The translations under genes were made by a program, and so were the position numbers. Below, in pieces: positions 34,895 to 47,140 of a stretch of DNA of 64,000 nucleotides. The notes under the pieces are model-generated. The model worked only from the letters and a program-made list of their open reading frames with translations. It did no database searches and was not told the DNA's origin. Source of the stretch: Rutpela maculata (lineage: Eukaryota > Arthropoda > Insecta > Coleoptera > Cerambycidae); contig OW386289.2 of assembly GCA_936432065.2 (NCBI GenBank), positions 34,429,903 through 34,493,902 of the forward strand, written 5' to 3'. Within the stretch, counting starts at the first letter, position 1, and each line of letters begins with the position of its first letter.

Positions 34895-35660
34895 TTAAAT
34901 GTTTACTGACAAGATAGGCGCATCCAAATATTTTTGATATTTCATAGTCATTACTTTTCCAAGGTGTTCTCCGTAATATTTCACACACGCATCAATGTTT
35001 TCTTTTAAACATTTAATGGAACCTAATGTCATATATCTGGGCTTTTTGGCATTTACCACTAAACCATTTATTGCAAACCACTCATTGGTTATTTCCAGTG
35101 TCCTGTTAATTTGTGAACAACTCATTTTACATCAGATCCAGATAAATATACGACAGTATTATCTGCAAAAAGGTGTATTTTGTACTCTTCTGAATCGATT
35201 AAAAATATATCATTAATGAATAGCGTGAAAAGCATAGGCCCTAAGACGCTACCTCGTGGAACTCCGTTATTATTTAAACGTGTATGAGATTTAGAATGAT
35301 TTAATTTGGTTTGTTGGTTCCGTTCATATAGACAAGACCTAAACCACTGATACACCGTGTGGGCAATCCCGAAATACTGGTCAACTTTTATTAACACAAG
35401 CTCTTTACTGACAACTTCAAATGCTCTTCTTAAATCGAGGAAGACAGTTACCACAGCTTGACCTTTGTCTACGGGATATTCAAAATCGTTCATTCTTTTT
35501 TGCATCTCTAAATCCGGATTGGTTTTCGTGTAATAATTTATTATCGTCTATAAATTCAGTAAGCCGGTGACGAACTACTACTTCTAATTTTTTTCCCAGA
35601 GAAGGTAATGTATTTATAAGTCTATGGCACTGCCACTTAATTTGTTTTTCAAACTTTTGA
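34895..35660 (-). pseudogene. LINE reverse transcriptase fragment
   Basis: Three overlapping minus-strand frames together read through RT motifs of a Jockey/CR1-like non-LTR element. The first gives NTLPSLGKKLEVVVRHRL and ENQSGFR (about 35620-35500). The second gives VVTVFLDLRRAFEVVSKELV, GVPRGSVLGPMLFTLFINDI and then FADN in place of the catalytic FADD (about 35170). The third gives EWFAINGLVVNAKKPRYM (about 35080). At least two frameshifts and the loss of a catalytic Asp make it inactive. It is truncated next to the foldback that begins at 35671, suggesting the foldback inserted into or beside it. Confidence 0.8.
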
Positions 35661-35670
35661 TACATGAATT

Positions 35671-37465
35671 ACACAGCCCCATAAAAAAAAACAAAAGTTC
35701 AAAGCAGCGAACCAGACCCTGTATCCCTATGTATTTTCGGTCGCTGAATCCGAATCCGGGGTCAAAAAAAATCGTACCTCCAAAATCATTAGCTAGAGCC
35801 AAAAAACACCCCTGAAATGGGATAAAAAGAAGATTAAGCTACCAGAATAGTTGTTACTTCTTAACCAATCGAATTATACAAATTAAGGTTAAACAGCAGC
35901 GTACATACAATAGATATGAAACACACCCCCAGGGAGGGGCGAAAACTAGCCCCCATATATAAAAAAATCGATCCAAAACAGCAATGACTGCCGAAAAAGC
36001 TCGAAATGTCTAAGTTTTGTTAAAGTGTTAAGAAACTACATCAGGTCCGACGTAATCTTTATAAAATGCCCCTATAGGGTTGAGAACAACCACCTTTAAG
36101 TTCAAAGGACAAGAGAAACAAGAAAAAACGTAAAATCCAACAGGATTTCTATTTTCATGGATGCTATGATTGGCTGAAATTACGTAGTACTCTAAAATAG
36201 AACCAGAAACTTATGTACCATCAACATCCTACACTGTCAACCCTCAGAGGGTGTGAAAACTACCCCCCATGTAAGATTTAACCATAAAAAGTTACAATGA
36301 CTTCTATAAAAAACACCTGTGTTGTGTGGAAGAGAGAAGAAACTAGACTATGTTCGACGATGTGCATGAAAGCCACTCCTACGGGGTTGCGAGATGCTAC
36401 CCCTACATCCGTAGGATGCTGGAAAAACAGAGAGAAACTAACCGGATTTACATTTTTATGGATACTATGACGTTTCGAGTTTTTTCAGAAGTCACTGTAA
36501 CTTCTTATAGTTGTTTCTTACACAGGGGGTAGTTTTCACCCCCTAGGGGAGTGAGTGACGTGGTACGTGACTTTCTAAGTCTAACTCTAAGTACTATGCA
36601 ATTTTAACCAATCATAGCATCCATAAAAATGGAAATATTCTTGGATAAATATTTTTTTCTTAGACATTTTGAGCTTTTTCAGCAGTCATTGCTGTTTTGG
36701 ATTGATTTTTTTATATATGAGAGCTAGTTTTCGCCCCTCCCTGGGGATGTGTTTCATATCTATTGTATGTACGCTGCTTTTTAACCTTGATTTGTATAAT
36801 TCGATTGATTAAGATGTAACAATTATTCTCGTAGCTTAATTCTTTTTACCCCATTTCAGGGGTGTTTTTTGGCTCTAGCTAATGATTTTGGGGGTGTACG
36901 ATTTTTCTTTTATGGATACTATGACGTTTCGAGTTTTTTCAGAAATCACTGTAACTTCTTATAGTTGTTTCTTACACAGGGGGTAGTTTTCACCCCCTAG
37001 GGGAGTGAGTGGACTTGAATAACAACAGTGGTACGTGACTTTCTAAGTCTAACTCTAAGTACTATGCAATTTTAACCAATCATAGCATCCATAAAAATGG
37101 AAATATTCTTGGATAAATGTTTTTTTCTTAGACATTTTGAGCTTTTTCAGCAGTCATTGCTGTTTTGGATCGATTTTTTTATATATGAGGGCTAGTTTTC
37201 GCCCCTCCCTGGGGGTGTGTTTTATATCTATTGTATGTACGCTGCTGTTTAACCTTGATTTGTATAATTCGATTGATTAAGATGTAACAACTATTCTCGT
37301 AGCTTAATTCTTTTTACCCCATTTCAGGGGTGTTTTTTGGCTCTAGCTAATGATTTTGGGGGTGTACGATTTTTTTTTCGGATTCGGATTCAGCGACCGA
37401 AAATACATAGGAATACATGGGTTTGGTTCGCTGCTTTGAATTTTTTTTTTTTTGTGGGGCTGTGT
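35671..37465. repeat. Foldback element with internal tandem duplication
   Basis: The outer ends ACACAGCCCC (35671-35680) and GGGGCTGTGT (37456-37465) are inverted. The arms continue through GGTCGCTGAATCCGAATCC, CCCTGAAATGGG, AATCGAATTATACAAAT and CAGCAATGACTGC (35697-36015 versus 37130-37440). The right side carries the inner arm segment twice. There is no transposase and no coding frame. The short C- and G-rich blocks (ACACAGGGGGTAG, CACCCCCTAGGGG) add local hairpins. Confidence 0.7.
36452..37381 (+). repeat. Direct duplication of ~460 bp within the foldback
   Basis: Unit 1 (about 36455-36912) and unit 2 (about 36910-37381) both begin TTATGGATACTATGACGTTT and run through to GATTTTGGGGGTGTACGATT. 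By eye they are nearly identical apart from a 15-20-bp insertion (GGACTTGAATAACAACA) in unit 2 near 37013. The similarity is much higher than between the foldback arms, so the duplication is younger. Confidence 0.75.
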
Positions 37466-37794
37466 TATTAGTAATGTTTTTAACATTTTGACTTCAAATT
37501 CGTAGTTAGCAACCCAAAAAGATAAAGATGCTACGTTTCAAAAAGAAATCAGTAATCATTTTTTAAATATTAATCTTTTAGATTTACTATTACCCCAAAT
37601 GTTCTTCAACACTTGGGGGGTAATAGTAAATGTCGGGACCTTATAGAAAAGAAAATATCTTTTACTAGAAGAATCACCTATAAAAAAATATCATTACATA
37701 ATAAGACATCATTTCTAAATGCATATTTTTTTACCTCTAGATACTCTAGTATAATATCTACTTATATTTATGTAACTTATCTGTCTGGACTGCA
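37466..37794. other. AT-rich spacer, nothing recognised
   Basis: No gene. The inverted repeat of the next element begins at its right edge. Confidence 0.45.
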
Positions 37795-37877
37795 TTTTAA
37801 ATTGAAGGACACCGCACGTTTTATAGGTAAATTGGTAGCCTGTCGAATTTGATGAATTTTTGATGTTTTAATTTAAC

Positions 37878-38484
37878 TTATATAAACACACCACAGATAG
37901 TAGACAACCTCCAAATCCATAGCCAAGGCTGTGCGAAAGGGGGTTACAAATTTGGAAAAACGCAGACATACATCCACAACCACCGGTGTTGTCAATACCG
38001 GGGCTGGGGGTCGAACCCAGAGCGCGGTAGGCAGTCGATCAGCATATTCGCCACTCAATACGATTACGATTACATTTCTTTATTGAACTTTATATGTACA
38101 TGTCATTTGGAGAATTATATATAATGGCATTATCTCAAATAGTATGTAAATACATCATTATGTTTTTTGAACAGGCGTAACAAACGCGCGTCGGCGTGAT
38201 GCGCCCAAACAATGGTAGGTGGTAGCCGGGAGATATTGCTCTCATAATTCTTTATTATTTAAATGCAATATGCATATTTTCATAAGTTAATATGCATTTA
38301 TTTAGTCATGCCGCAGCTTAAGGTAACAGGAGAATATAAGATTCAAGAGGTATACAGATGTGTGTCTATAACGCAGGAAAAGAAAGACCTAAAAAACCTG
38401 CTTGAAATAATTGCTTGTCGTCAAAGTGTAAAATAGAGTTTTTATAGCAAACTGATACCTTAACCGATTGAGCTACCGCTCCGG
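37878..38484 (-). mobile_element. tRNA-derived SINE, split by ~370 bp of other sequence
   Basis: On the minus strand GGAGCGGTAGCTCAATCGGT (38483 downward) is a tRNA A-box region. From 38062 down, GGCGAATATGCTGATCG, a B box GGGTTCGACCCCCAG, then GTTGTGGATGTATGTCTGCG, GTTGTCTAC and a TATATAA tail follow. The opposite arm of the surrounding inverted repeat lacks the whole block, which marks it as an insertion. About 370 bp (38063-38430) between head and body has no counterpart in the SINE at 55950 and is probably a second insertion. Confidence 0.6.
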
Positions 38485-38712
38485 TGATTCTCAACAATAA
38501 GTTCCTTTGGCAAAACTTCAAATTATGGACAGTTTCTCCGATAGATGGCTCCAAAGACTGGACCAACCCCTAGATACTCAAAACGATTTCTCAAAACGTA
38601 CTGCAGGTATTGAAATGATAAATGCTGGAAATGAATAACCAGACTATTTACCATTATTTGGTTTTAGATTGATATAACATAAACTCCGGTTTTGCCGGAA
38701 GTGACGTCCAAT

Positions 38713-39885
38713 CAGAGCTGGGCAAATTACTTTGAAAAAGTAATTAATTACAAATTACTTATGTTAAAAAGTAATTTGAATACCATGCAATTAAATTACT
38801 ATTAAAAAAATGGAAATAAATTACTAATTATTTGGTAATGGTATTTGAATAAATAAATTACTTACTCTTATAATTACTCTACAGCTTGTAAATTTGCTAT
38901 AATGGAAATAGGATATATTTAGTAAATCATAAGATCATTTGTTAGTGTATAAATAATTATAAACATATACAAATACTGAATAATACAAAAGGAAGATATA
39001 TTTAAATTTTTTATTAATCAGTAAAGACAGTAATCACAAAGGAATGAAAATCTATAACTAAAAACAAATATAAAAATCTCTGCCCAAGGAATCACTATTT
39101 TCACATCCTGATTTTCTATCCAAATCTCTCACAACGAAAAAAATTTTTGAAATCGCCTACCCCAAAAACCTATAAAACAATATGCCACATCGGGGGTGGA
39201 CGAAGTAAAAAAACGGAGGTCTTTAGTTCTTGTATACACACTAAATCACAATTTTTTTTTTCACCCCCTTTAATAATGAGGTGGGGGTGGTAATGCCAAA
39301 AAATTATTTGAGACCTTAGCTTCTCTTATATATACTTAATACCAATTTTATGGACTCTTGCTTGATTTACTATTTACCCCAATTTATCCCCCAACCCTTC
39401 AACGTAATAAGATCAAAATATAATCTAGTTTTTTGCTCAAACTTAAACTCTCGACGTTTCATGACATTCTAAGCCTATTTGAACAATAAAAAAATTTTAA
39501 AAAAATGTTTGCGCTACTATACTTCCACTGGATGTGAAAGTAAAATGACACAAACCATGAAATTGTTTAAGTTTCCTTTTAATAGGAATGTACAGCAATT
39601 TAAATATTCTAAAATAATTTAATTACGGTAAAACAATTCAACCCTACAGTATTCAAATTAAGTATTCTAGAGATTTGAAATTATTAGAGAAGTAATTTAA
39701 ATTACAAGTAATTTATATCAGTAATTAATTACTTTACAAAGCTATTTTCAGAGTATCGCTTGAGGAATTAATAATTTTTAATCACAATTACTGCTTTGAA
39801 AAATGTAATTCAATTACAATTACTTTTCTTTAAGTATTTAAATTAGTAATTTAATTACTTTAGTAATTAATTACTCTCAGCTCTG
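38713..39885. mobile_element. hAT-type MITE, 1173 bp
   Basis: The ends CAGAGCTGGGCAAATTAC and GTAATTAATTACTCTCAGCTCTG (first and last bases) are inverted, and AGTAATTAATTAC-type words fill both ends. Flanking 8-mers CGTCCAAT (38705-38712) and CATCCAAT (39886-39893) match at 7 of 8. The opposite arm of the surrounding inverted repeat carries the uninterrupted site, confirming the insertion. A copy of dispersed repeat 'C' is nested inside. Confidence 0.8.
39080..39545 (-). repeat. Dispersed repeat 'C', copy 2, nested in the hAT MITE
   Basis: Reverse complement order: CACATCCAGTGGAAGTATAG, a TTCAAATAGGCTTAGAATG-like word, AAACGTCGAGAGTTTAAG, ATTATATTTTGATCTTATT, CCACCCCCACC and AAGGAATCACTATTTTCACA at the far end. 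It lacks the CTGTCTG core seen in the copies at 1645 and 61701. Confidence 0.65.
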
Positions 39886-40289
39886 CATCCAATCACTTTT
39901 TTCTAATGCATAACGCCCGTTTACTTCAATTAAATACATCATATTTTATAATATATAAGTAGCTTTATTAAAATTCACTATCTTAGTAACTAAGTACGTG
40001 CATTAATTGATAGAACATTGATGCTAGCTTGATACCGGGTACATCATAATCTTGGTACAAAACAAAGTTGATTTTATTTATGAAGATCTAAAATTGCAGA
40101 TGGGTCTAGTCAATGAAAGCTAATTATTTGTGAGACCTTTAAGTAGAATAGGCAGTTTTCGTTTTTTTATAATAGATTAAAGTTTATTATTTTTAACAAA
40201 AATTGCATAGCTAATTATTATATTTTTATTTTTTGAATATTTACTTATTTTAATAATTCATTAATAGAAATCAAACCAAAAAACAAATT

Positions 40290-41320
40290 ATTTCAAATTA
40301 ATTAACAAAGAACAGCATTCCTCCCCTAGCATGTGTCGGAGCCTGCAAGACATACACGGTGCGAGGCGCAATGAAAGGCTGGATAAAACGAGGCCAGATT
40401 AGATTAAAAACAGTTAAAAAAATGAACACAAGCTCCATTCGCAGCAAAGCGAACTAAATTGTGTATAAAATGAACAAAGTATATAGAAAAAGTAACTTAA
40501 AAAAATTAATGTATCCAAAAGGCACTATTGTAAATAAAATATAAAAAGTATCATTGACTGAGAGGGAAAAATCGCTAGCGATGCGAAATTTTCTTATTTA
40601 AATTGGTCTACTGTTCAAAAATCGCTAATAATCATTCTAAACTCGTGGCAGTGAATAGGGTGAATAGGGAAAACCACAAAAACAACGATTAGGAATATAG
40701 GTTTCGTATAACTATAAGTAACTAATTTAAATCTAGTCTAGTCGCTAAACTTCGACAACGTCCATTGCGTCACAGTCTCCAGCATCTTCAATTACCCTTA
40801 AGCATCGAAATTAGTAACAAACTGGAGCGCGAACTTGATGCTTTAGATATACGAAATAACTGAAGCAGAAAGAGAAACTCGCGAGCACTATTCTGTTCTT
40901 TCTTGACAAGATCTGATCGGCTGAAGCCAGTGGGAGGAAAGATAACCGTCTCTAGAACTGTGCACACAAGTCTCCTTTTCTGCTTTACTTTTTCTCGTCG
41001 AGTGCGCGTTCCAGTATTTTATTAATTTCGATGCCCTTAAGATATTCATGGATGGATATTTTACGTGTGCTTCGTGTCGTGCATATCCTAAAAATGCCTT
41101 AGGTACACGAGGCAGATTGACTGCGCAACAATACAAAGGAATTTGAATGGTGGGGGCTCGATACAGATGGATATCGCATGCTAAAATCTGGTCCGCTGTA
41201 CGTATTTGCTTGCCGCCATCTGTATATGCGTTCCGATTGCTTTTCTAAGTTTCAAAGTAAGTAAACATGCCGCACGTAGGATTTATTTTCTGCATGAATA
41301 AGGTTTAATTAACTGAGATA
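40290..41320. other. Unique centre of the inverted-repeat element
   Basis: This is moderately GC-richer sequence between the arms. The longest frame is an unrecognised 82-codon minus-strand ORF at 40888-41136. If the element once had a gene, this is where it would have been, but I can name no domain. Confidence 0.35.
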
Positions 41321-41651
41321 CAGTTTTTTTTTTATTCGATTTTTATTAATGAATGATTAAAATAAGTAAATATTAAAAAAAAATAATCAGCTATGCAACT
41401 TTTGCTAAAAATAATAAACTTTAATGTATTATAAATAAACAAAAACTTCCTATTCTACTTAAAGGCCTCACAAATAATTAGTTTTCATGGACTAGACACA
41501 ACTGCAATTTTACATCTTGAAAAATAAAATCAACTTTGTTTTGTACTAAGATTATGATGTACCCGGTATCAAACTAGCATCAATGTTCTATCAATCAATG
41601 CACGTACTTACTTATTTACTAAGATAGTGAATTTTAATAAAGCTACTTATA

Positions 41652-41844
41652 CAGTGCGTGTAATTGCGGATCAGGCATGTACATCCACGTAGCGCGAGAG
41701 ATATGACAACCCAGCAACAGCAAAGCCCGCCTGTCGGCACTCGACTACTGAAGTATCTCAGCTCTGTTATTTCATTTTAGTTAAATGGCACACGCGATGT
41801 TGCAATTCTTACTTCCCATGTCTAACTTGCCATTATACGTACGG
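41652..41844. mobile_element. 193-bp TA-flanked MITE
   Basis: It is inserted in the right arm of the inverted repeat. The left arm gives the empty site ACTTATATATTATAA, whereas the right arm reads ACTTATA, the insert, TATATAAG, so TA or TATA was duplicated. The ends CAGTGCGTGTAATTGC and the complement of CATTATACGTACGG are imperfectly inverted (about 12 of 17). This fits a Tc1/mariner-type MITE. Confidence 0.6.
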
Positions 41845-42205
41845 TATATAAGATGTATTAAATTGAAGTAACAGGGTGTTGTACATTAGAAAAACGTGAT
41901 TTGACGTCACTTCCGGCAAAACCGGAAGTTCAGGCACATCAATCTAAGACCAAATAATGGTAAATAGTCTGGTTATTCATTTCCAGCAGTTATCATTTCA
42001 ATACCTGCAGTACGTTTTGAGAAATCTTTGATACAGTATCGAGGGGTAGGTCCAGTCTTTGGGGCCATCTATTGGAGAAACTGTCCATAATTTGAAGTTT
42101 TGCCAAAGGAACCTAATGTTCAGAATCAGTTAAACTAAAACATATCAAAAATTCATCAAATTTGACAGGCCACAAATTTACCTATAAAACTTGCGGTGTC
42201 CTTTA

Positions 42206-43390
42206 TTTACAGAAACTCATTTGGAAAATCAATGTTTCGTTTTATTTTTCTTAATATTTCAGTCCCCGAAACATGCTCAGTAGTTTATTTTTTACCTTCA
42301 TTGATCTTTCCCTAGATAATTTTATGTTACATTAAAAACAGTTAATACATTACAACATATTACATTTTAGAAGAGATTTTAAAATTATCGGATTATTCGT
42401 CTTTCTTCATAAAACAACATCTGTACAAATACATCACTCGATTACAAAAAAAATTTCAGTCGTTTGAATCTTGCTTTCATCTATAAAAGGGAGGAAAATA
42501 AGTCCGTCGATGAACCGCTTAAGGTATTGGTAAAAGAAAATTCCTCCTAATTTAATTTAAACTATGAACCGAAGTTATTTTTAGCCATCCGAAAACACGT
42601 CAAGTTTTAGAGTCAATCAATATCACATTACTTTTTTATAAAACTAATTTCCTTCGCCAGCTTTGCTCCTAGAGACTTCGGAGGGGGAAGATTACTAGCA
42701 TGCCACAGCCTTAGTGCGAGGCATCTTCCGGCTGATGTCTGGCAGAGATATATATTCGTATAATGTTACAAAGTCAGGTACGCAGGTTTCATTAGATTTA
42801 TAATAGGAGCTGCCCGTTTCTCGAGGAGACTATAATATTCATCTTCCTTAGCTAGAAGTTGAATTATTACTAAATAAATTCTTGCCCGGAATATTAATGA
42901 TAATCGTTAAATGAATTAGCTCGGCGTTTATTAAAAAAGATGCCGTGGATTTTTAAGGGTGTATTTGAGACTGTATGGAAATTCTTTGCTTCCTAATTTA
43001 GCCACAAATACTTTTGTGTTTGGGATGGGAGCAATAAGAACTAATTTAAAATAACTCTTAAATAATATTTAATCTCATATTTTTCATATGCATGGAGAAA
43101 ATATAAATTTAATGAAAAATAGTGATTTGGGCATTTATGCAAATAACTTTCCTACACTTAATATCTAATATTCTAATATTTGAAAAAACATGAAATTACC
43201 TATTCTTATATATACTGTTGAACTAATTCCGATTCCGCTAGTATACGAATTAAGCTAACCAATGACATGGCTTTGAAAATATGATATAAATCATTGTCTG
43301 AAAAAAATTATCAAAAGATTTCCCCGTATAAGAAGTCACTACGATTTCAAAATATAGGACTATTTCTAGTTCTACCCGGAGAATACTGCG
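42206..43390. other. Spacer, nothing recognised
   Basis: Around 42655-42960 the composition is less AT-rich but I see no frame, splice pattern or repeat that I could name. It may be unique host sequence. Confidence 0.35.
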
Positions 43391-44905
43391 ACAAACATAT
43401 CAGAAATAAAACATTTGTTACATTTTACAGTTAAGAAATAATAAACAAACGTCAGGAGTTCCGCAAGGTTCCATACTTGGCCCTCTATTTTTTGTACTCT
43501 TCATTAATGATATCATTGACAACCTTGACGTATGCTATCTACTTTACGCTGACGATCTCAAGTTATATATTTGCATTAAATGCTTAAGGCTTCAGCATAG
43601 TCTAGACTTGCTTAACGCCTGGTGTGTTCATAACCAACTCCCTTTAAACGCTGCCAATTGGACCGTGATGTCCTTTTCGCGCAAGTCTGACAGTATTATT
43701 TTTAATTATAATTTGGATAATTGCGTCTGAGCTGAGTTCGTGAAGGATTTAGGAGTTGTCTTCGACTCAAAACTTACTTTCTCCAGACATATTGAGGAAT
43801 GAGTTGCTGGAGCTTATAGATCTATAGCTTTTATTCTGCGTAATAGTAGGGACTTTAAAAGTTTGTCTATTCTTCGTCTATTATTTATAATATTTGATGA
43901 TCCAAACTGGAATACGCCTCCATTGTCCGGAGTCCCAGTTATAATGTCTACAATATCCGAAGATTTTGGATTTGGGTGGCAGGCATAGTTTCAACGGCTT
44001 GACAGACCGCTTACAATAAAGGCGTGTACCAGTGCTCTAGTAAAGGGAGCAAATAATGACGCGCTATTAAGAAAACACGTACATCATTGCTATTAAAAAT
44101 TTCAGTACCATTTATTCAAAGGAATGATGTAGTTGGCTCTGTTCAGTATAGGTAATATTATTACGTGCTTTAATAACTAAATTATTTAACTCGTTATACT
44201 TTCAAAACGAGTCAAATAATTCTTTACATTTCCCGCAGACAGAGCTGCCCACGTACATGTGGTGGGGAAAGCAGGTGGCACGGGTAGGATGTGTTATACG
44301 ATAAAAAAGAATAGCCTAGTTGCTTCGCTCTCGCTTGCTCTCATTGCCGACCCAAATGAAACATTTTCTGACACTGTATATCACCTCACTTGAAAAAGTA
44401 CAAATCGTTTCTTCAAATCGGCAACATTTATCCTGGAAATTCCCAATTAAGGGTACACCTCAGGAGTTATTTTTGAACAAATTTGACATGTGTAGTCTAC
44501 TTAGAAGACGGGTAATTTGTACTATAATTTTCTTATATAAAATCATCAACAACGAAATCAACTGTCCCTCTATTATCTCACTTATTAAATATGTGAGTTC
44601 CTAGATTGTCCGCTAGAACAAGTAACATACTTATCATACCTACACCTCGAACTAACATCTTAAGCTCATCTCCGTTGCATCAAATCTGTTTAAACTACAA
44701 TAACATAGAGCAAAGGTTGGATATTTACAACTGCAATATTTCTGACATAAAACGAACTTACGCAAGTGTTAACAATTATTTCTCCCTTCCTATCTTACTT
44801 GTTTCAGTATGTATATTATGTGCAAACGTTGTATTGTGTATATTTTTATATTGTTTATAATCTTTTAAATATTTTTACAGTGGCAAAATACCCAAAAAAC
44901 GCAAG

Positions 44906-45371
44906 AATAGTATATTATATTACTAGGAGTAGAACGCACTCTTTTTTTGTGTTGAGCCCAGGATTTGCGGTTGAGGCGAAGCCGAAGCCGCAAACTGAGC
45001 GAAACACAAAAAAAGGCGTTCTACTCCGTGTAATATATACCATTTTTTCTTCAAGCGTATTAAAATGCAAAAATTCATTTATTTATCATAAATGTACAAA
45101 TATTCAAACTACAGTCTTACATGTTGACACAATATGACAAGTGGCTAGTGGATAGCGCGCCACCGGTGGCTTTCGGTATTAACATTATGTTACTAGTAAA
45201 ACAATACCCACTGCGGTGGCGCTTTCGGAACTAACATTATGTTACTAGTAAAACAATGTCCACTACGGTGGCGTTCGGTACTAACATTTTGTTACTAGTA
45301 AAACAATGTCCTACTTCTACTTCTGTTTTTGGTGACATAATTTAAACATTTTAATACGCTTGAAGAAAAAA
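44906..45371 (+). repeat. Repeat 'A', copy 1: double-hairpin element with three 45-bp units
   Basis: The first half is a hairpin: GGAGTAGAACGCACTC, GTGTTGAGCCCAGG, then the inverted AACACAAAAAAAGG and CGTTCTACTCC (44925-45030). The second half is bounded by TTCTTCAAGCGTATTAAAAT (about 45049) and its complement (about 45348-45369). Inside are three tandem units of about 50 bp with TAACATTATGTTACTAGTAA and CCACTRCGGTGGCG. A near-identical inverted copy is at 57593-58058. The continuous frame across it has no meaning as protein. Confidence 0.8.
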
Positions 45372-45390
45372 TATATTTTTATGTTGTATG

Positions 45391-45804
45391 AATTGAAGAC
45401 CTAAGTGGATAAAGGTGTTATGTCACACTTTTAAAGTTTTGAGTAAATTAAATAAAACGGTTTTGAGTTGGAACTTATTTATTTTGTCTTCGATTCAAAT
45501 GAATAATACCTCATAAAATAGATAATTGTGGGTTATGTTCTTTTGTTTACACTAATATATAAGAACAATATCAAGCTGTTATGAAACTAGATTTTTCTGT
45601 CCAAAACTGTGTACATCCACTAAAATTACTGGTTGTATGTATGACATGGCGCCTTTATAATTAAAAAGTTTCTATAAAATATTACAAATTTAGAATTCAC
45701 CGTTTATTGGGTGTTAAATCTATATCAGGGGTGTTCAAAAATTGTATAAAGTAATTTTTTTTAAAAATGCGACATAACACCTTTATCCACTTAGATCTTC
45801 AATT
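45391..45804. repeat. 414-bp MITE with ~34-bp inverted ends
   Basis: AATTGAAGACCTAAGTGGAT followed by AAAGGTGTTATGTC is mirrored at 45771-45804 with one mismatch. The interior is AT-rich and has no ORF. It follows repeat 'A' by 19 bp inside the LINE 3' UTR. Confidence 0.75.
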
Positions 45805-45989
45805 GTCATTTACAAATTTAATTGTACTGAACGTTTTATATTGTTGTTCTGATAACCTATTTTTCACTTTGGTGTTTTGTTATATTAATTCGTTATTTTG
45901 TTTTTAATCTTATAATTGTGTTGTTATTTATCCTGTAACTGGGTTTTACCCATTGGATAAATTATTGAAATAAATAAATAAAAGATAAA

Positions 45990-47140
45990 AATAAAAAGCA
46001 TATCAAATCTCTCTTGCCGCATGTCTTAATAAATAAAATATTCCCTTCTATTGTCAAAGAATCTCAAACCAAAAAAGTTTTTTATTTATTTTTTTCAATC
46101 TCGTCTAAAATCTTCAGGGTGGCACATAAATTATTCGAATAATTTGTGCCATTTATATTTATGAATGATTTATTTTTCGAAAGGAATGTTCCAACCACTG
46201 TTGACTGAATTTTATGCACCGACCTTTCACTACCAACCTCAACTATGAAATTTAAAATGGACATCTCTATCTTCTGACGTACCTATAATTTTGAGAGATA
46301 GTCATATAGTGCCGCAAAAAGATTAATAATTTTGAATAAGCATTCGATTAATAAACCTATAGCCAGAAAATAGAATCATAACGATATCCCTAAGAGGGAA
46401 AGGGTTAGCTTTAGGGTCATGAGTGGGTGCTCACAAGGTCGTATTCTTTCCCTTTTCTGTGATCACTACTCGTAGATGACTACTGGTTTTTACTTTGCGG
46501 GGAGTCGAGACTCAAGCATACTTAGTCATTCTGGTTAGAGAGTATGGATTTGGTGTCAGAGCGAGCAGATGCCTGTCAGCCCCACAGAAAGGTAATAGTA
46601 TCCTTTAGCAGAAAAAGTAAGCTGGATAACTTAGAACTACGTTTTGTTACGAACTCCCCATAATAATAATACAACAGTAATTTAAATAAAATATATTAAG
46701 AATTATAGACACTGGTTAGTTCAAAAGTACCATGCTCAACTAACTTGTTAAAAATGCCGACATGTTTTGACTAATGTGAGCCTTAGATGTGAGCTTTATC
46801 GCCTTAGATTGGCGACAGAGAAGCTGCAAAGTTAATATAATGAATCATTTAACTGAACAATATTTTAAGATTTATTTATTTAACAGTTCTTTATTATGCG
46901 GATGAAATGAAATACACTAGATAAATCACTTAACTGGAACTCCCACTTGAAAAAATTAAGATCGGTGGGTTCCTAGTTCAAATCCTCAGTTAGAGTCTCA
47001 GCTGTGGTAGATAGCAATACCGCAGGGAATGGGTGTTGTGTTATTGTCTGTGTGTGTCTTAGTTGAGTGCTGGAAGAGTCTACGACTAAACTCTGTCAGA
47101 ACACTAATAAATTACAAAGCAAGACTAACCTTGTGGACAT
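45990..47140. other. Spacer with a possible degraded SINE and a palindrome
   Basis: GGCACATAAATTATT/AATAATTTGTGCC at 46121-46150 is a near-perfect palindrome. At 46970-47110, a B-box-like AGTTCAAATCCTCAG and GGGAATGGGTGTTGTGTTAT resemble the SINE at 48795, but the match is weak. No gene. Confidence 0.35.

Larger units (their letters stand above)
37795..42205. repeat. 4.4-kb inverted-repeat (foldback) element with nested insertions
   Basis: The outer ends are inverted: GGACACCGCACGTTTTATAG at the left and CTATAAAACTTGCGGTGTCC at the right. Arms match at 37800-37877 versus 42125-42205, 38485-38712 versus 41905-42125, and 39886-40290 versus 41320-41650 and 41845-41905. The left arm is interrupted by a SINE-containing block and a hAT MITE. 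The right arm is interrupted by a small TA-flanked MITE. The centre is unique. Confidence 0.75.
43400..45985 (+). pseudogene. Jockey/CR1-like LINE, 5'-truncated and interrupted
   Basis: About 43450-43560 reads SGVPQGSILGPLFFVLFIND and YADD, so the RT catalytic motif is intact here. It is followed by LDLLNAWCVHNQLPLNA and KDLGVVFDSKLTFSRHIEE up to about 43800, with two stops. The next about 350 bp is degraded. About 44420-44760 encodes the ORF C-terminus (ELFLNKFDMCSLLRRRVI, FLYKIINNEI and LDIYNCNISDIKRTYA). A 3' UTR at 45806-45985 ends in TGGGTTTTACCCATTGGATA and then an AATAAATAAATAAA tail. Two elements (44906-45371 and 45391-45804) sit between the ORF end and the tail. Confidence 0.8.

Noticed and set aside
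44766..45137. Protein-like frame shared with 57827-58015
   Set aside because: The shared peptide arises because both lie in copies of repeat 'A', whose inverted-repeat structure explains the sequence.
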